Assembly (NCBI GenBank): GCA_016194905.1
Contig: JACQAP010000021.1
Coordinates: 62,001-126,000, forward strand
DNA length: 64,000 bases
Direction: 5' to 3'
Origin: Betaproteobacteria bacterium
GTDB lineage: Bacteria > Pseudomonadota > Gammaproteobacteria > Burkholderiales > JACQAP01
A program made the translations under genes and the position numbers. The notes beneath the pieces were generated by a model that was not told where the DNA came from, ran no database searches, and saw only the letters and a list, made by a program, of their open reading frames with translations. Below are positions 26,810 through 37,604 of the stretch, one piece after another (the first letter of the stretch is position 1; each line of letters begins with the position of its first letter).

Positions 26810-27334
26810 TCAATCATCCGATCGTGGCGCATTTACCTGGTCGCCTGGAACAAGTTGATGAAAAAGGCTGGATTCACGGTTGTAGAATCCTTCGGTGTGG
26901 AAGGTCTCCGGAAATTTATAGAGTTCGTAGTCGAGATGGTGGCAAATCTCATGCAGCAATGTGCGCAGATAGCTCTTGAAAGCAACGACGCGCTTGTGTT
27001 TCGCGGTGCGCATCCACAGTTGAATCTTCGCTGTCTTGCCGTCCTCTTCCGGCAAATAGAGGCCGTGCAGTTCGCCCCAGCCGTCGCTCGGCCTGACCGC
27101 CAGCACCTGGATGCGCAGCGGTGGAACTTGCAATTGTCCGATGATGCCGTCCGTGACCTGCTGCGACAGCCGCTGAACGGTCGTCCGGTTTTCCGATTTC
27201 AATGCCTCCACCAATGCCTGCGCCGGCGCCCGCAGAACTCCGGCATCGGGCAACCGGACCGCGATGATCGCATCGCTTTGCCGGTAGATGCTTTGCCTCC
27301 TGGCCGAAAGCCGTTTGTAGTAATCGAAAACCAC
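26810..27334 (-). CDS. SprT-like zinc metalloprotease
   Basis: A 174-residue protein with the zinc motif HEICH (in LLHEICHHLDYEL, about residues 128-132) and a downstream Glu/His-containing helix (FHTEGFYNRESSLFHQL) that may supply the third ligand. This suits SprT/DUF45-like metallopeptidases. The start is a GTG at 27334 whose Shine-Dalgarno (GGGGGTGAGGT) is supplied by the neighbouring repeat element, so the true start might be historically different. It is co-oriented with the DUF2726-like gene and abuts it. Substrate unknown. Confidence 0.7.
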   Translation of the reverse strand: MVFDYYKRLSARRQSIYRQSDAIIAVRLPDAGVLRAPAQALVEALKSENRTTVQRLSQQVTDGIIGQLQVPPLRIQVLAVRPSDGWGELHGLYLPEEDGKTAKIQLWMRTAKHKRVVAFKSYLRTLLHEICHHLDYELYKFPETFHTEGFYNRESSLFHQLVPGDQVNAPRSDD

Positions 27335-27335
27335 A

Positions 27336-27384
27336 CCTCACCCCCGACCCCTCTCCCCGGAGCGGAGAGGGGAGCTTAAAGGGG
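27336..27384. repeat. Short palindromic repeat, CCTCTCCCC/GGGGAGAGG family
   Basis: Read on the plus strand, ACCTCACCCCCGACCCCTCT is followed by a hairpin CCTCTCCCC(GGAGC)GGAGAGG. The element ends at the start codon of the metalloprotease gene. A related, longer element lies at 37351-37600. Downstream, 27385-27500 shows nothing recognisable. Confidence 0.75.
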
Positions 27385-27500
27385 AGCGCCATGTATGAAA
27401 TTGCTGGATTTCTTTGAATCGTTGCTCCACTTTGTCACGTATCTCGAAATTTATGTATTGATCCTTGAGTTGGACTGACCCTCCTTAGGGTCACCCTTCA

Positions 27501-28184
27501 TCAGTCGATGTAATGGAGCCGGCTGCCGAGCGCATCGGGATCCCAGAACTTGAGCTTGATGCCCTTTTTGATCTTGGCCTCGGCTTCGGCCTCTTTCTTC
27601 TTCACGAGTTCCAGACGCTCAACCACATGCGCCGCCTCCGCGAGCGGGACGGCAACCACCCCATCGCGGTCGCCGACGATGATGTCGCCGGCGGAAATCG
27701 CCACGCCGCCGCAGGTCACCGTGGCGTTGATTTCACCGGGACCGTTCTTGAAAGCGGAATTCGGCTTGATGCCGCGCGCGAAGACCGGGATGTCGACTTT
27801 CAGCAACCCGGTGACGTCGCGTATCAGGCCGTCGCAGATGATGGCGGCGACACCAATCTTCTTCGCCCAGAATGCCCACAGGTCGCCGATGGTCGCCGCG
27901 GAATCGTCGCCTGTGGTGGCGATCACGATGACATCCCCTTTCTTTGCGAAGTCGAGTATCGCCATCGCGGCAAGATTGTCCATCGGTCCGCAGAACGCCG
28001 TGATGGCGCTGCCGCTGAAGCTCATGGTCGGGAGCAGAGGCTTGATTGCATAGTCCAGGCAACCTTTGCCGTTATAGGCATCGGTGACAAAGCCGGTGGG
28101 CATGCCGGCAAATGCCTTCATTGTGGTTTTCGAGGGCCGTTCGATTTTGCGGCGGACGGTCAGGGCAACGGGATCGCCGATCAT
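27501..28184 (-). CDS. RraA/HMG aldolase family protein
   Basis: A 227-residue protein. The ATG at 28184 is chosen because AAGGAGA lies 8 bases upstream; longer open frames reaching further are overlaps with the FKBP gene. The RraA-like core shows GSAITAFCGPMDNLAAM, KKGDVIVIATTGDDSAATIG, GVAAIICDGLIRDV with the RD pair, and GDIIVGDRDGVVAVP. Members are 4-hydroxy-4-methyl-2-oxoglutarate or oxaloacetate aldolase/decarboxylases; others only resemble the RNase E inhibitor RraA. HMG aldolase belongs to the protocatechuate 4,5-cleavage pathway, not the gentisate pathway, so no direct link to the cluster upstream is claimed. Confidence 0.82.
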   Translation of the reverse strand: MIGDPVALTVRRKIERPSKTTMKAFAGMPTGFVTDAYNGKGCLDYAIKPLLPTMSFSGSAITAFCGPMDNLAAMAILDFAKKGDVIVIATTGDDSAATIGDLWAFWAKKIGVAAIICDGLIRDVTGLLKVDIPVFARGIKPNSAFKNGPGEINATVTCGGVAISAGDIIVGDRDGVVAVPLAEAAHVVERLELVKKKEAEAEAKIKKGIKLKFWDPDALGSRLHYID

Positions 28185-28213
28185 GTTCGTATTCTCCTTT
28201 TTTGTTGTGCGAG

Positions 28214-28696
28214 CTATTCGTTGGACGGAGCGGAATTCGCCTGCGGCACGACATCCACGAGCTCGACGTCGATGATCAGATTCGAATCGACGGAAACACC
28301 ATCCGGGCTCTCCTGCCGGGCACCCTTGAAGGCATATTTGGCGGGAATGACGACGGTGCGGCGCCCGCCGACCTTCATGCCTTCCATGCCTTTTTCCAGC
28401 CCGGGCAGCGCGCGCTTGTACCCGTACACGAAAGAAACCGGTGCGCCGCGGTCGTCCGAATTGATGAATTTCTTTCCCTTCCTGTCGGCCGCCTGCTCGT
28501 CGTAGATCCATCCGGTATAACGGATGATCGCAAACCAGCCGCGCCGCGGCTCGAGACCGTTTCCCACGGTTTGGTCCGCGATCTCGATTTCAGTTGGCGC
28601 GGCGTGAGCCGAAGCCGGCCACAGAGTCGGGGCACAGAGCAGACTCGACAGCGCGAGCGCGATTACAGCGGGGCAGGTACGAAAAATTGGCGGCAT
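28214..28696 (-). CDS. Secreted FKBP-type peptidyl-prolyl isomerase
   Basis: A 160-residue protein with a signal peptide (through SAHA-AP, about residue 32) and one FKBP domain (about 40-150): FAIIRYTGWIYDE, FVYGYKRALPGLEKGMEGMKVGGRRTVVIPAKYAF and DVELVDV are typical. It should help proline isomerisation in periplasmic protein folding. It lies 30 bp upstream of the RraA-family gene on the same strand. Confidence 0.85.
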   Translation of the reverse strand: MPPIFRTCPAVIALALSSLLCAPTLWPASAHAAPTEIEIADQTVGNGLEPRRGWFAIIRYTGWIYDEQAADRKGKKFINSDDRGAPVSFVYGYKRALPGLEKGMEGMKVGGRRTVVIPAKYAFKGARQESPDGVSVDSNLIIDVELVDVVPQANSAPSNE

Positions 28697-28760
28697 GACG
28701 CTAGTTTAACCAAATCCGCCTTGGCTATTCTTTGGCTGCGCCACGACTATTCGGAGTCGG

Positions 28761-29906
28761 CTATTCGGGGGCACGATCCGCCTGCTTGAACGGACTGTGT
28801 TCGGACAGTTCGTCGACATAGTGCTCGATACCGCTCGCTTCCTTGCGCAGAAAGCGCGTGACGGCCTCGGCGAATTCGGGGTGCGCCAGCCAGTGCGCGG
28901 ATACCGTGCGTTGCGGCAGGAGCCCACGGGCGAGCTTGTGCTCGCCCTGCGCGCCGCCTTCGAAAGAGCCGATCTTCTCGGCGATGCAGAATTCGATGGC
29001 CTGGTAGTAGCAGGTTTCGAAATGCAGGCCGGAGTGGAATTCCTTCGTTCCCCAATAGCGGCCGTACAGCGTTTCGCCGCCAATGATATTGAAGGCCGAC
29101 GCCACCGGCAGCCCTTCCCGATAACCCAGTATGAGCAGAACGTGTCCGGGCATGGCTTGCGCCAGACGCAGAAAGAAATCGAGATTCAGATAAGGCGACG
29201 AATGGTGGGCTCGATACGTCCGGTTGTAGCATTCGACGAAGAACCGCCAGTCGGCCTGGGTCGCCTCGCCCCCGCGCAGCCAGCGAAATTCGATCCCTGC
29301 ATCGCGTACCTTGCGCCGCTCCTGGCGGATTTTCTTGCGCTTGTCGTGGTTCATGCGCGCCAGAAAATCGTCGAAGTCACGGAAACCCTCGTTGCACCAG
29401 TGGAATTGCACGGACGCCCTCAACATCAGCCCGGCGGATTCGAAAGCCGTAACCTCGGGTGCCGCAGGAAACAGGCAGTGCAACGAAGATACGCCCGTGT
29501 CGCGCGCAAATTCCAGCGTCGCGTCGAGCAGTGCGTGTCGATCGGCTTCGTTCGTTGCCAACAAGCGCGGTCCGGTCACCGGCGTGAACGGCACCGCATT
29601 CAGCAGCTTGGGGTAATAGCGCAGGCCGTGGCGCTGGTAGGCGTCCGCCCAGGCCCAGTCGAATACATACTCGCCGTAGGAATGGGATTTCAGATAGAGC
29701 GGCATGGCCGCCGCCAGCCGGCTGTCCCGCCACAACGTCAGGTGGCAGGGCGCCCAGCCCGTCTCGGCGCTGGCGCAACCGCTTTCATGCAGCGCATGAA
29801 GGAAGGCATGCGAAAGCAGCGGATGATTTCCCGCGAGCGCGTCCCAATCCGAAGCGGGAATCGACGCAAGCGAATCTACGACCTGGATACCGGAGCGCGT
29901 TTTCAT
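28761..29906 (-). CDS. GNAT-superfamily peptidoglycan-like acyltransferase (COG3146/DUF482)
   Basis: A 381-residue protein. Two tandem GNAT-like halves are visible; conserved stretches such as YQRHGLRYYPKLLNAVPFTPVTGPRL, NHDKRKKIRQERRKV and GTKEFHSGLHFETCYYQAIEF match the DUF482/COG3146 family related to FemAB-type aminoacyl transferases. The acceptor is unknown. The gene is divergent from nadE with 32 bp between starts, leaving room for overlapping promoters only. Confidence 0.82.
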   Translation of the reverse strand: MKTRSGIQVVDSLASIPASDWDALAGNHPLLSHAFLHALHESGCASAETGWAPCHLTLWRDSRLAAAMPLYLKSHSYGEYVFDWAWADAYQRHGLRYYPKLLNAVPFTPVTGPRLLATNEADRHALLDATLEFARDTGVSSLHCLFPAAPEVTAFESAGLMLRASVQFHWCNEGFRDFDDFLARMNHDKRKKIRQERRKVRDAGIEFRWLRGGEATQADWRFFVECYNRTYRAHHSSPYLNLDFFLRLAQAMPGHVLLILGYREGLPVASAFNIIGGETLYGRYWGTKEFHSGLHFETCYYQAIEFCIAEKIGSFEGGAQGEHKLARGLLPQRTVSAHWLAHPEFAEAVTRFLRKEASGIEHYVDELSEHSPFKQADRAPE

Positions 29907-29938
29907 CGTCGGAAGGGGTGGATGCTATAGTAGCAGCC

Positions 29939-31626
29939 ATGCGCATTGCGATTGGCCAGATCAACTGTACGGTCGGGGATCTTTCCGGCAACGCAAGAAA
30001 AATCCTCGAGTTTGCGCACCGGGCCAGGGCACAGGGCGCCGATATTCTGCTGACTCCCGAACTCTCCCTCTGCGGTTATCCGCCGGAAGATCTGCTGTTG
30101 CGCGAGGATTTCCGCGCCGCCTGCGATCGCGCGCTCGCGGAGCTTGCGTCCAAGGTCGAGGGCATCAGCGTCGTGGTCGGCCACCCGCACCAGGTCGGCG
30201 GCAGGCTCTACAACGCCGCTTCGGTGCTGCAGGATGGCGGCATCGCGGCCGTCTATCACAAGCGCGATCTGCCCAATTACACGGTATTCGACGAAGAGCG
30301 CTATTTCGAGTCCGACGGCAGCCCCTGCGTCGTGGAAGTCAACGGCGTTCGGGTCGGCGTGAACATCTGCGAGGATGTCTGGGGTCCCGACGGGGAGAGC
30401 ACGGGCCGCGTCATCCCTGGCGCCGACGGCGTCAATGTCGGCATCAACATCTGCGCGGACGTCTGGGAACCGGAGGCGCCAAAGCGCGCGCGCGCGGCCG
30501 GGGCGCAGGTGTTGCTGGTCCTCAACGCCTCGCCTTTCCATATCAACAAGCTCAGGACCCGTTACGAGGTGGTGCACGATCGTACCGCCGAGACCGGTAT
30601 GGCGGTGGTGTTCTGTAACCTTGTCGGCGGCCAGGACGAACTGGTATTCGACGGCGCGTCTTTCGTGATGGATGGACGCGGCAAGCTGACCCACCAGTTG
30701 CCGGCCTTCGAGGAGGCGCTTGCGGTTGTCGAGGTCGGCAAAGACGGCCCGCTCCCCGGCGAAATTGTTCCGGAACCGGAAATCGACGAGAGCATCTACA
30801 AGGCGTTATGCCTGGGCGTGCGCGACTATCTCGGCAAGAACCGGTTTCCCGGGGCGCTGCTGGGTTTGTCCGGCGGCATCGATTCCGCGCTGACCTTGTG
30901 CATTGCCGCCGATGCGATTGGCGCCGACAAGGTGCATGCGGTGATGATGCCCTCGCAGTTCACCGCCGACATCAGCATCGAAGATTCGCGGGAAATGGTC
31001 AAGCGCCTCGGCGTGCGCTACAGCGAGATCGCGATCAAACCGATGTTCGACACCTTCATGAAGGCGCTGGCGCCGCATTTCGGCGACCGGCCGTTCGATG
31101 CCAGCGAAGAAAACCTGCAGTCGCGCATTCGCGGCACGCTGCTGATGGCATTGTCGAACAAGCATGGATCGATCGTGCTGACCACCGGCAACAAGAGCGA
31201 GATGAGCACCGGCTACGCCACGCTCTACGGCGACATGGCGGGCGGCTTTGCCGTGCTCAAGGACATCACCAAGAAATTCGTCTACCGCCTCTCACGCTAT
31301 CGCAACTCCCTGTCGGCGGTGATCCCCGAGAGGATCATCGAGCGCGCCCCGAGCGCCGAGCTGCGGCCCAACCAGGTCGACCAGGACAGTCTGCCGCCTT
31401 ACGACGTGCTCGATGCGATCGTCGAGCGTTACGTCGAGCAGGACCAGAGTGTCGCGGAAATTGTCGCCGCCGGCTTTAAGAGCGAGGATGTCCATCGCAT
31501 CGTCAATCTGGTGCATATCAACGAATACAAGCGCCGGCAGGCGCCGGTAGGTATCCGCATTACTCCGCGCGGCTTCGGCAAGGACTGGCGTTATCCCATT
31601 ACCAACAAATACCGCGGCGGGCTCTA

Positions 31627-31627
<1 letters not shown>
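29939..31627 (+). CDS. nadE: Glutamine-dependent NAD+ synthetase with duplicated catalytic-Cys segment
   Basis: A 562-residue enzyme that amidates deamido-NAD+ to NAD+. The N-terminal nitrilase-type glutaminase domain (about 1-260) has Glu/Lys/Cys chemistry; the C-terminal synthetase (about 285-562) has the PP-loop LSGGIDSAL. The start ATG at 29939 gives the family N-terminus MRIAIGQ. Unusual: the catalytic segment appears twice, VGVNICEDVW with Cys144 and VGINICADVW with Cys172, 28 residues apart. Normal enzymes have one, followed directly by the NLNASPYH segment, here LNASPFH after the second copy. Which cysteine is active cannot be told from sequence. Confidence 0.92.
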
Positions 31628-32228
<601 letters not shown>

Positions 32229-32265
32229 CGAACGGTGATCGGTAAACAGTGAACAGCCAGTATGA

Positions 32266-32294
32266 TTGAGCCGCCCCGGGCGGCTCAAGTTTTT
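32266..32294. terminator. Terminator between PII and Smr genes
   Basis: A 10-bp stem TTGAGCCGCC / GGCGGCTCAA followed by GTTTTTG. It lies between convergent genes and serves the PII transcript. Confidence 0.85.
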
Positions 32295-32309
32295 GTTGTG
32301 GCTCTTGAC

Positions 32310-32915
32310 TCAGTCCTCGGTCCTCAGTCCTGTGCGCTGTTTTTTGGTTTTGGCCTTCAGCAGCACCATCACCGCACCGCCGCCGCCATCCTCGGCGCGT
32401 GCCTGCACGAAAGCCAGCACTTCGTCGCGCTGGCCGAGCCAGTTGCCTATTTTTCTTTTTAGCACAGGTTCCGCGTTCCTCGATCTGAGTCCCTTGCCGT
32501 GAACGATGCGCACACAGCGCAGCCCGTGTTTGAGCGCGTCGTTGAGAAAGCTCACCAGTAGCGTTCGCGCCTCCTCGCTACGCAGGCCGTGCAGATCGAG
32601 GTGGTCCTGCGTGGACCAATATCCGCGCCGCAGTTTCTTCAGAATCTGGTTGGAGAGGCCGTTTCGCAGGAACACCAGTTCCTCGCCGGTCTCCAGCCCG
32701 ATTTCCGTCGGCATGTCGTCGGAGAGGCTGTCCTGCAGGACTTGTTCGTCTTCGTGCAGTGTCTGCACCGGAATCGGCGCCGGCGGCGGGCGTTGCAAGC
32801 TTGCCTTGCCGGGATTACGCAGCGGCGCGACGCCTTTCAACGCATCGCGCAACAAGGCTTCCTCGTCCGCATCTTCCACGGCTGGGGACTCCGGATTGAC
32901 TGGGCGTTTGGCCAT
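32310..32915 (-). CDS. Smr-domain protein
   Basis: A 201-residue protein. Residues about 1-75 are acidic/Pro-rich and the C-terminal Smr domain is at about 105-195: DLHGLRSEEARTLLVSFL, then RIVHGKGLRS (the HGKG signature), and the VLAFVQARAEDGGGGAVMV strand. Smr domains of this YdaL/MutS2-like type have DNA or RNA nicking activity or bind nucleic acid; E. coli SmrB acts on collided ribosomes. The exact role here is not determined. Confidence 0.85.
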   Translation of the reverse strand: MAKRPVNPESPAVEDADEEALLRDALKGVAPLRNPGKASLQRPPPAPIPVQTLHEDEQVLQDSLSDDMPTEIGLETGEELVFLRNGLSNQILKKLRRGYWSTQDHLDLHGLRSEEARTLLVSFLNDALKHGLRCVRIVHGKGLRSRNAEPVLKRKIGNWLGQRDEVLAFVQARAEDGGGGAVMVLLKAKTKKQRTGLRTED

Positions 32916-32930
32916 GGTGATCTAGGGCGA

Positions 32931-33058
32931 CTAACCGCAAAGGCGCCAAGGCGCAAAGGGAACGCAAAGAACAGCAATGAACCAATGAATGGTATGGAAC
33001 TCTGTCGTGTATTCCTTTGCGGATTTTCTTTGCGTCTTGGCGCCTTTGCGGTGAAGGG

Positions 33059-33060
<2 letters not shown>
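32931..33060. repeat. Inverted-repeat element, GCAAAGGCG family
   Basis: The left arm 32931-32975 (CTAACCGCAAAGGCGCCAAG ...) is the mirror of the right arm 33013-33060 (... TCTTGGCGCCTTTGCGGTGA). The right arm runs into the trxB stop codon. The core is a 16-bp match, AACCGCAAAGGCGCCA, to the copy at 18125 with one change. Confidence 0.82.
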
Positions 33061-34096
<1,036 letters not shown>

Positions 34097-34149
34097 CTAC
34101 GTGAGCACGCCGGCCATGGGATATAATTCTTTGAAACTGATAAGGTAAT

Positions 34150-36456
34150 TTGCTCTTGCGAACATCATCGGCGGCCAAGTCCGCAGTCCACAAAACACCG
34201 CGCAAGCCGCTCCCGCCGAAGATCGCCGCGCTGCTGCGCGAATCGTGGTGGCTGCTGCTGATCGGTGCGGCTCTCTATCTCGTACTCATCCTCACTACTT
34301 ACAGCAAATCCGATCCCGGCTGGTCGCACCAGGCATCCGGTTCGCAGGTCGTCAATGCCGGCGGCAAGGCCGGTGCTTGGATTGCCGACGTGGCGCTTTA
34401 TGTCTTCGGGCTCTCGGCCTGGTGGTGGGTGCTGTTCCTGATCGGGGCGGTTGTCTGGGGTTATCGCCGCATCGAGGTGGCCACCGAGAGCGACCGTCGC
34501 TCCATCGCGCTGGCCTGCACCGGTTTTTTCATCCTGATCGCCGCCAGCAGCGCTTTCGAATCCTTGCGTCTGTATTCGCTGAAGGCGCAGTTGCCGCAGT
34601 TGCCCGGTGGCGTATTGGGTGAACTGGTCAGCGGGCTGATGGCCCGGGGATTCGGCTTTACCGGCAGCACGCTGATTCTTCTGATCCTGTGGGGCGTCGG
34701 CTTTGCCCTGCTCACCGGTCTCTCGTGGGTGGTCATCATCGAGAAGCTCGGCAGCGCAATCGAGATCGCTTACGTTTCCGTCAGAGAGCGGTGGCAGGCC
34801 CGTCAGGATCGGAAGGTCGGGGAACAGGCTGCCGTGCAGCGCGAGGAAATCGTTGAAGTGGAACGCAGACGCTTCGAAGAACACGAGCCGATACGCATCG
34901 AGCCGCCCAAGATCGCTATTCCGAAGTCCGATCGCGTCATCAAGGAAAAACAGAAGCCTCTGTTCGAGGATCTACCGGATTCGCCGCTGCCGCCGCTGCA
35001 CCTGCTCGACGAATCGCCCGCAGACATCGAGATGCTGTCCGCGGAGACGCTGGAATACACTTCCCGGCTCATCGAAAAAAAGCTTTCCGATTTCGGTATC
35101 GAAGTCAAAGTGGTGGCCGCGCTGCCTGGCCCGGTGATTACCCGCTACGAAATCGAGCCGGCAATCGGCGTCAAAGGCAGCCAGGTCATCAATCTGGTTA
35201 AGGATCTGGCCCGTGCGCTGTCGGTCGTGAGCGTGCGCGTGGTCGAGACCATCCCCGGCAAATCCTGTATGGGATTGGAGATCCCCAATCCGAAGCGGCA
35301 GGTCGTGCGTCTGTTGGAAATCCTGAGTTCCAGGATCTACGCGGAAATGGCATCGCCACTGACGCTGGCGATGGGCAAGGACATTGCCGGCAATCCGGTC
35401 GTCGCGGATCTCGCGAGGATGCCCCATGTTCTGGTCGCCGGCACCACCGGTTCCGGCAAGTCGGTTGCCCTCAATGCCATGATCCTGTCGCTGCTATACA
35501 AGGCGACAGCCAACGACATACGGCTGATCCTGGTCGATCCGAAGATGCTCGAGCTTTCGGTTTACGAGGGCGTACCGCACTTGCTCACACCCGTGGTCAC
35601 CGACATGAAGCAAGCGGCCCATGCGCTCAACTGGTGCGTGGGCGAGATGGACCGCCGCTACAAACTGATGTCGACATTGGGCGTGCGCAATCTCTCGGGA
35701 TTCAACCAGAAGATCAAGGAAGCCGAAAAGGCGGGTAAGCGGCTGACCAATCCTTTCACCATTACGCCGGAGAACCCCGAACCGCTGAAGGAACTGCCGT
35801 TGATCGTGGTGGTCATCGACGAGCTTGCCGATCTGATGATGGTCGTTGGCAAGAAGGTCGAAGAGTTGATCGCACGGCTGGCGCAGAAAGCCCGTGCCGC
35901 CGGTATCCATCTGTTGCTCGCGACCCAGCGGCCTTCGGTGGATGTCATTACCGGCCTGATCAAGGCGAACATCCCCACGCGCGTGTCGTTCCAGGTTTCC
36001 AGCAAGGTGGATTCGCGAACCATCCTCGACCAGATGGGTGCGGAGCAGCTGCTCGGCCAGGGCGACATGCTTTACCTGCCGCCGGGCACCGGTTATCCGC
36101 AGCGGGTGCATGGTGCCTTCGTCTCCGACCAGGAAGTGCACAAGGTCGTCGAGTACCTGAAGTCGCGCGGCCAGCCCCAGTACATCGAAGATGTTCTTGA
36201 AGGCGGGGAAGCCGACGCCGAGAACGGCGGGACTGCGGGCGAGGCCGACGCAGAGGCCGATCCGCTGTACGATCAGGCCGTCGATATCGTGCTCAAATCG
36301 CGGCGGGCTTCGATCTCGCTGGTGCAGCGGCATTTGCGCATCGGTTACAACCGCGCTGCGCGCCTGATAGAGCAGATGGAGCGTGCGGGGCTGGTGTCGA
36401 GCATGCAGTCCAACGGCAACCGCGAGGTGATCGCGCCGTCCAGAAGCGAAGCCTGA
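34150..36456 (+). CDS. ftsK: DNA translocase FtsK
   Basis: A 768-residue divisome DNA pump. Four N-terminal transmembrane helices (about 32-52, 78-105, 120-138, 170-197) anchor it at the septum; a charged linker (200-280) is short compared with E. coli. The motor follows, with Walker A GTTGSGKS at 431-438 and Walker [13 protein letters not shown]. The gamma winged helix (about 700-768, [23 protein letters not shown]) recognises KOPS sequences. The start is TTG at 34150 with TAAGGT upstream. It resolves chromosome dimers and coordinates division. It is followed by lolA and rarA, a common order in proteobacteria. Confidence 0.93.
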   Translation: MLLRTSSAAKSAVHKTPRKPLPPKIAALLRESWWLLLIGAALYLVLILTTYSKSDPGWSHQASGSQVVNAGGKAGAWIADVALYVFGLSAWWWVLFLIGAVVWGYRRIEVATESDRRSIALACTGFFILIAASSAFESLRLYSLKAQLPQLPGGVLGELVSGLMARGFGFTGSTLILLILWGVGFALLTGLSWVVIIEKLGSAIEIAYVSVRERWQARQDRKVGEQAAVQREEIVEVERRRFEEHEPIRIEPPKIAIPKSDRVIKEKQKPLFEDLPDSPLPPLHLLDESPADIEMLSAETLEYTSRLIEKKLSDFGIEVKVVAALPGPVITRYEIEPAIGVKGSQVINLVKDLARALSVVSVRVVETIPGKSCMGLEIPNPKRQVVRLLEILSSRIYAEMASPLTLAMGKDIAGNPVVADLARMPHVLVAGTTGSGKSVALNAMILSLLYKATANDIRLILVDPKMLELSVYEGVPHLLTPVVTDMKQAAHALNWCVGEMDRRYKLMSTLGVRNLSGFNQKIKEAEKAGKRLTNPFTITPENPEPLKELPLIVVVIDELADLMMVVGKKVEELIARLAQKARAAGIHLLLATQRPSVDVITGLIKANIPTRVSFQVSSKVDSRTILDQMGAEQLLGQGDMLYLPPGTGYPQRVHGAFVSDQEVHKVVEYLKSRGQPQYIEDVLEGGEADAENGGTAGEADAEADPLYDQAVDIVLKSRRASISLVQRHLRIGYNRAARLIEQMERAGLVSSMQSNGNREVIAPSRSEA

Positions 36457-36535
36457 ACCGGAGCGGACCGAAAAAAGACCAGGAACCATGGCAAGGCGAC
36501 AATGGTCTAGGAACAATGGTCCGGAAAGAGAGGAG

Positions 36536-36730
36536 ATGCTCATGCGAAAACAGTGGATGCTGCTGGGTACGGTCCCTGGATCGGTTAGTGCGAATCCGGT
36601 ATCGGTCAATTCCACCGAATCGATCGTGAAAACCTTCCATTACTATCCCACGGCCTCTGATCCGTTCACCAGCGTCGTTACCACGACCGGTGGCCGGATC
36701 ACGGATCTGCAACGCACGAGGAACAGCTGA
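36536..36730 (+). CDS. Possible small protein coupled to lolA
   Basis: A 64-residue open frame (ATG at 36536 or 36542) preceded by AGAGAGGAG, whose stop TGA overlaps the lolA start (TGATG). It is Ser/Thr/Val-rich (VSANPVSVNSTESIV, TTTGGRITDLQ) with no recognised domain. The ribosome site and overlap support translation; the sequence itself does not look like a known family, so it may be only a leader that couples lolA translation. Confidence 0.35.
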   Translation: MLMRKQWMLLGTVPGSVSANPVSVNSTESIVKTFHYYPTASDPFTSVVTTTGGRITDLQRTRNS

Positions 36731-37350
36731 TGAGAAGCGCGTCCTCATGGACGGCACTGCTCATTGGAGCGCTGATCGCCATGCCGGCGAGTGCAGGTTC
36801 CATCGAGAAGCTGCATGCCTTCATCGAGCAGACCCGCTCCGCGAAAGCGAACTTCACCCAGGAAGTCACCGATGCCAACGGCGCCGTCCAGCAACAGGCG
36901 AGCGGTACCGTGCAGTTTCAGCGCCCCGGGAAATTCCGCTGGACCTATGACAAGCCTTACGAGCAGATCATCGTGGGCGATGGCGAAAAACTCTGGATCT
37001 ACGACAAGGACCTCAACCAGGTCACCCAGCGCAATCTGGACAAGGCGCTCGGCAGCAGTCCGGCCGCATTGCTGGCGGGCGCGGACGATGTCGACAGGTA
37101 TTTTTCTCTGAACGCGGTCGGAGTGAAGAAAAAGCTCGACTGGCTGGAGGTCAAGCCTTACGACGAGGACAGCCTGTTCGAAAAGGTGCGCATGGGTTTT
37201 CGCGGAAACACCTTGGAAGTCATGGAACTCCACGATCATTTCGGACAAAGGACGACGATCAAATTCTCCAATCTGCAGCGCAATCCCAAGACCTCGCCCG
37301 ATCTCTACACGTTTACGGTGCCCAAAGGCGCGGATGTCGTAACGGAATAA
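36730..37350 (+). CDS. lolA: Outer-membrane lipoprotein chaperone LolA
   Basis: A 206-residue periplasmic carrier. The signal peptide is MRSASSWTALLIGALIAMPASA-G; the mature beta-sheet domain contains FIEQTRSAKANFTQEV, GTVQFQRPGKFRWTYDKPY and IIVGDGEKLWIYDKDLNQVT, all characteristic of LolA. It takes lipoproteins from LolCDE to LolB. The ATG overlaps the stop of a small upstream frame. Position between ftsK and rarA matches the conserved order. Confidence 0.93.
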   Translation: MRSASSWTALLIGALIAMPASAGSIEKLHAFIEQTRSAKANFTQEVTDANGAVQQQASGTVQFQRPGKFRWTYDKPYEQIIVGDGEKLWIYDKDLNQVTQRNLDKALGSSPAALLAGADDVDRYFSLNAVGVKKKLDWLEVKPYDEDSLFEKVRMGFRGNTLEVMELHDHFGQRTTIKFSNLQRNPKTSPDLYTFTVPKGADVVTE

Positions 37351-37600
37351 CCACCCACCTCACCCCGGCCCTCTCCCCCCGTAGGCGGGCGGAGAGGGAG
37401 TTGAGAGACAATGTGCCTTGTTGCAGATTCGTGGCGTGGTTGTGGTTCGCATTTTCGCCAGTTTTGAAGGAGCTTCTATCCTCGTTGGTCCTGTGAACCG
37501 GGCTGGTCTGTCGAATAATCCGGGAAAATCTTGAAAGAGGCACGATCTGACTCCCTCTCCGCCCTTTGAGGGGGGAGAGGGCGGGGGTGAGGTGGGTGTG
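37351..37600. repeat. 250-bp element with about 30-bp inverted ends, CACCTCACCCC family
   Basis: The left end 37351-37381 (CACCCACCTCACCCCGGCCC then TCTCCCCCC) is mirrored by the right end 37565-37600 (GGGGGGAGAGGGC then GGGGGTGAGGTGGGTGTG). About 190 bp between holds no convincing coding frame. The left end starts right after the lolA stop and the right end forms the ribosome site of rarA. A shorter relative lies at 27336. Confidence 0.8.
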
Positions 37601-37604
37601 ATCT

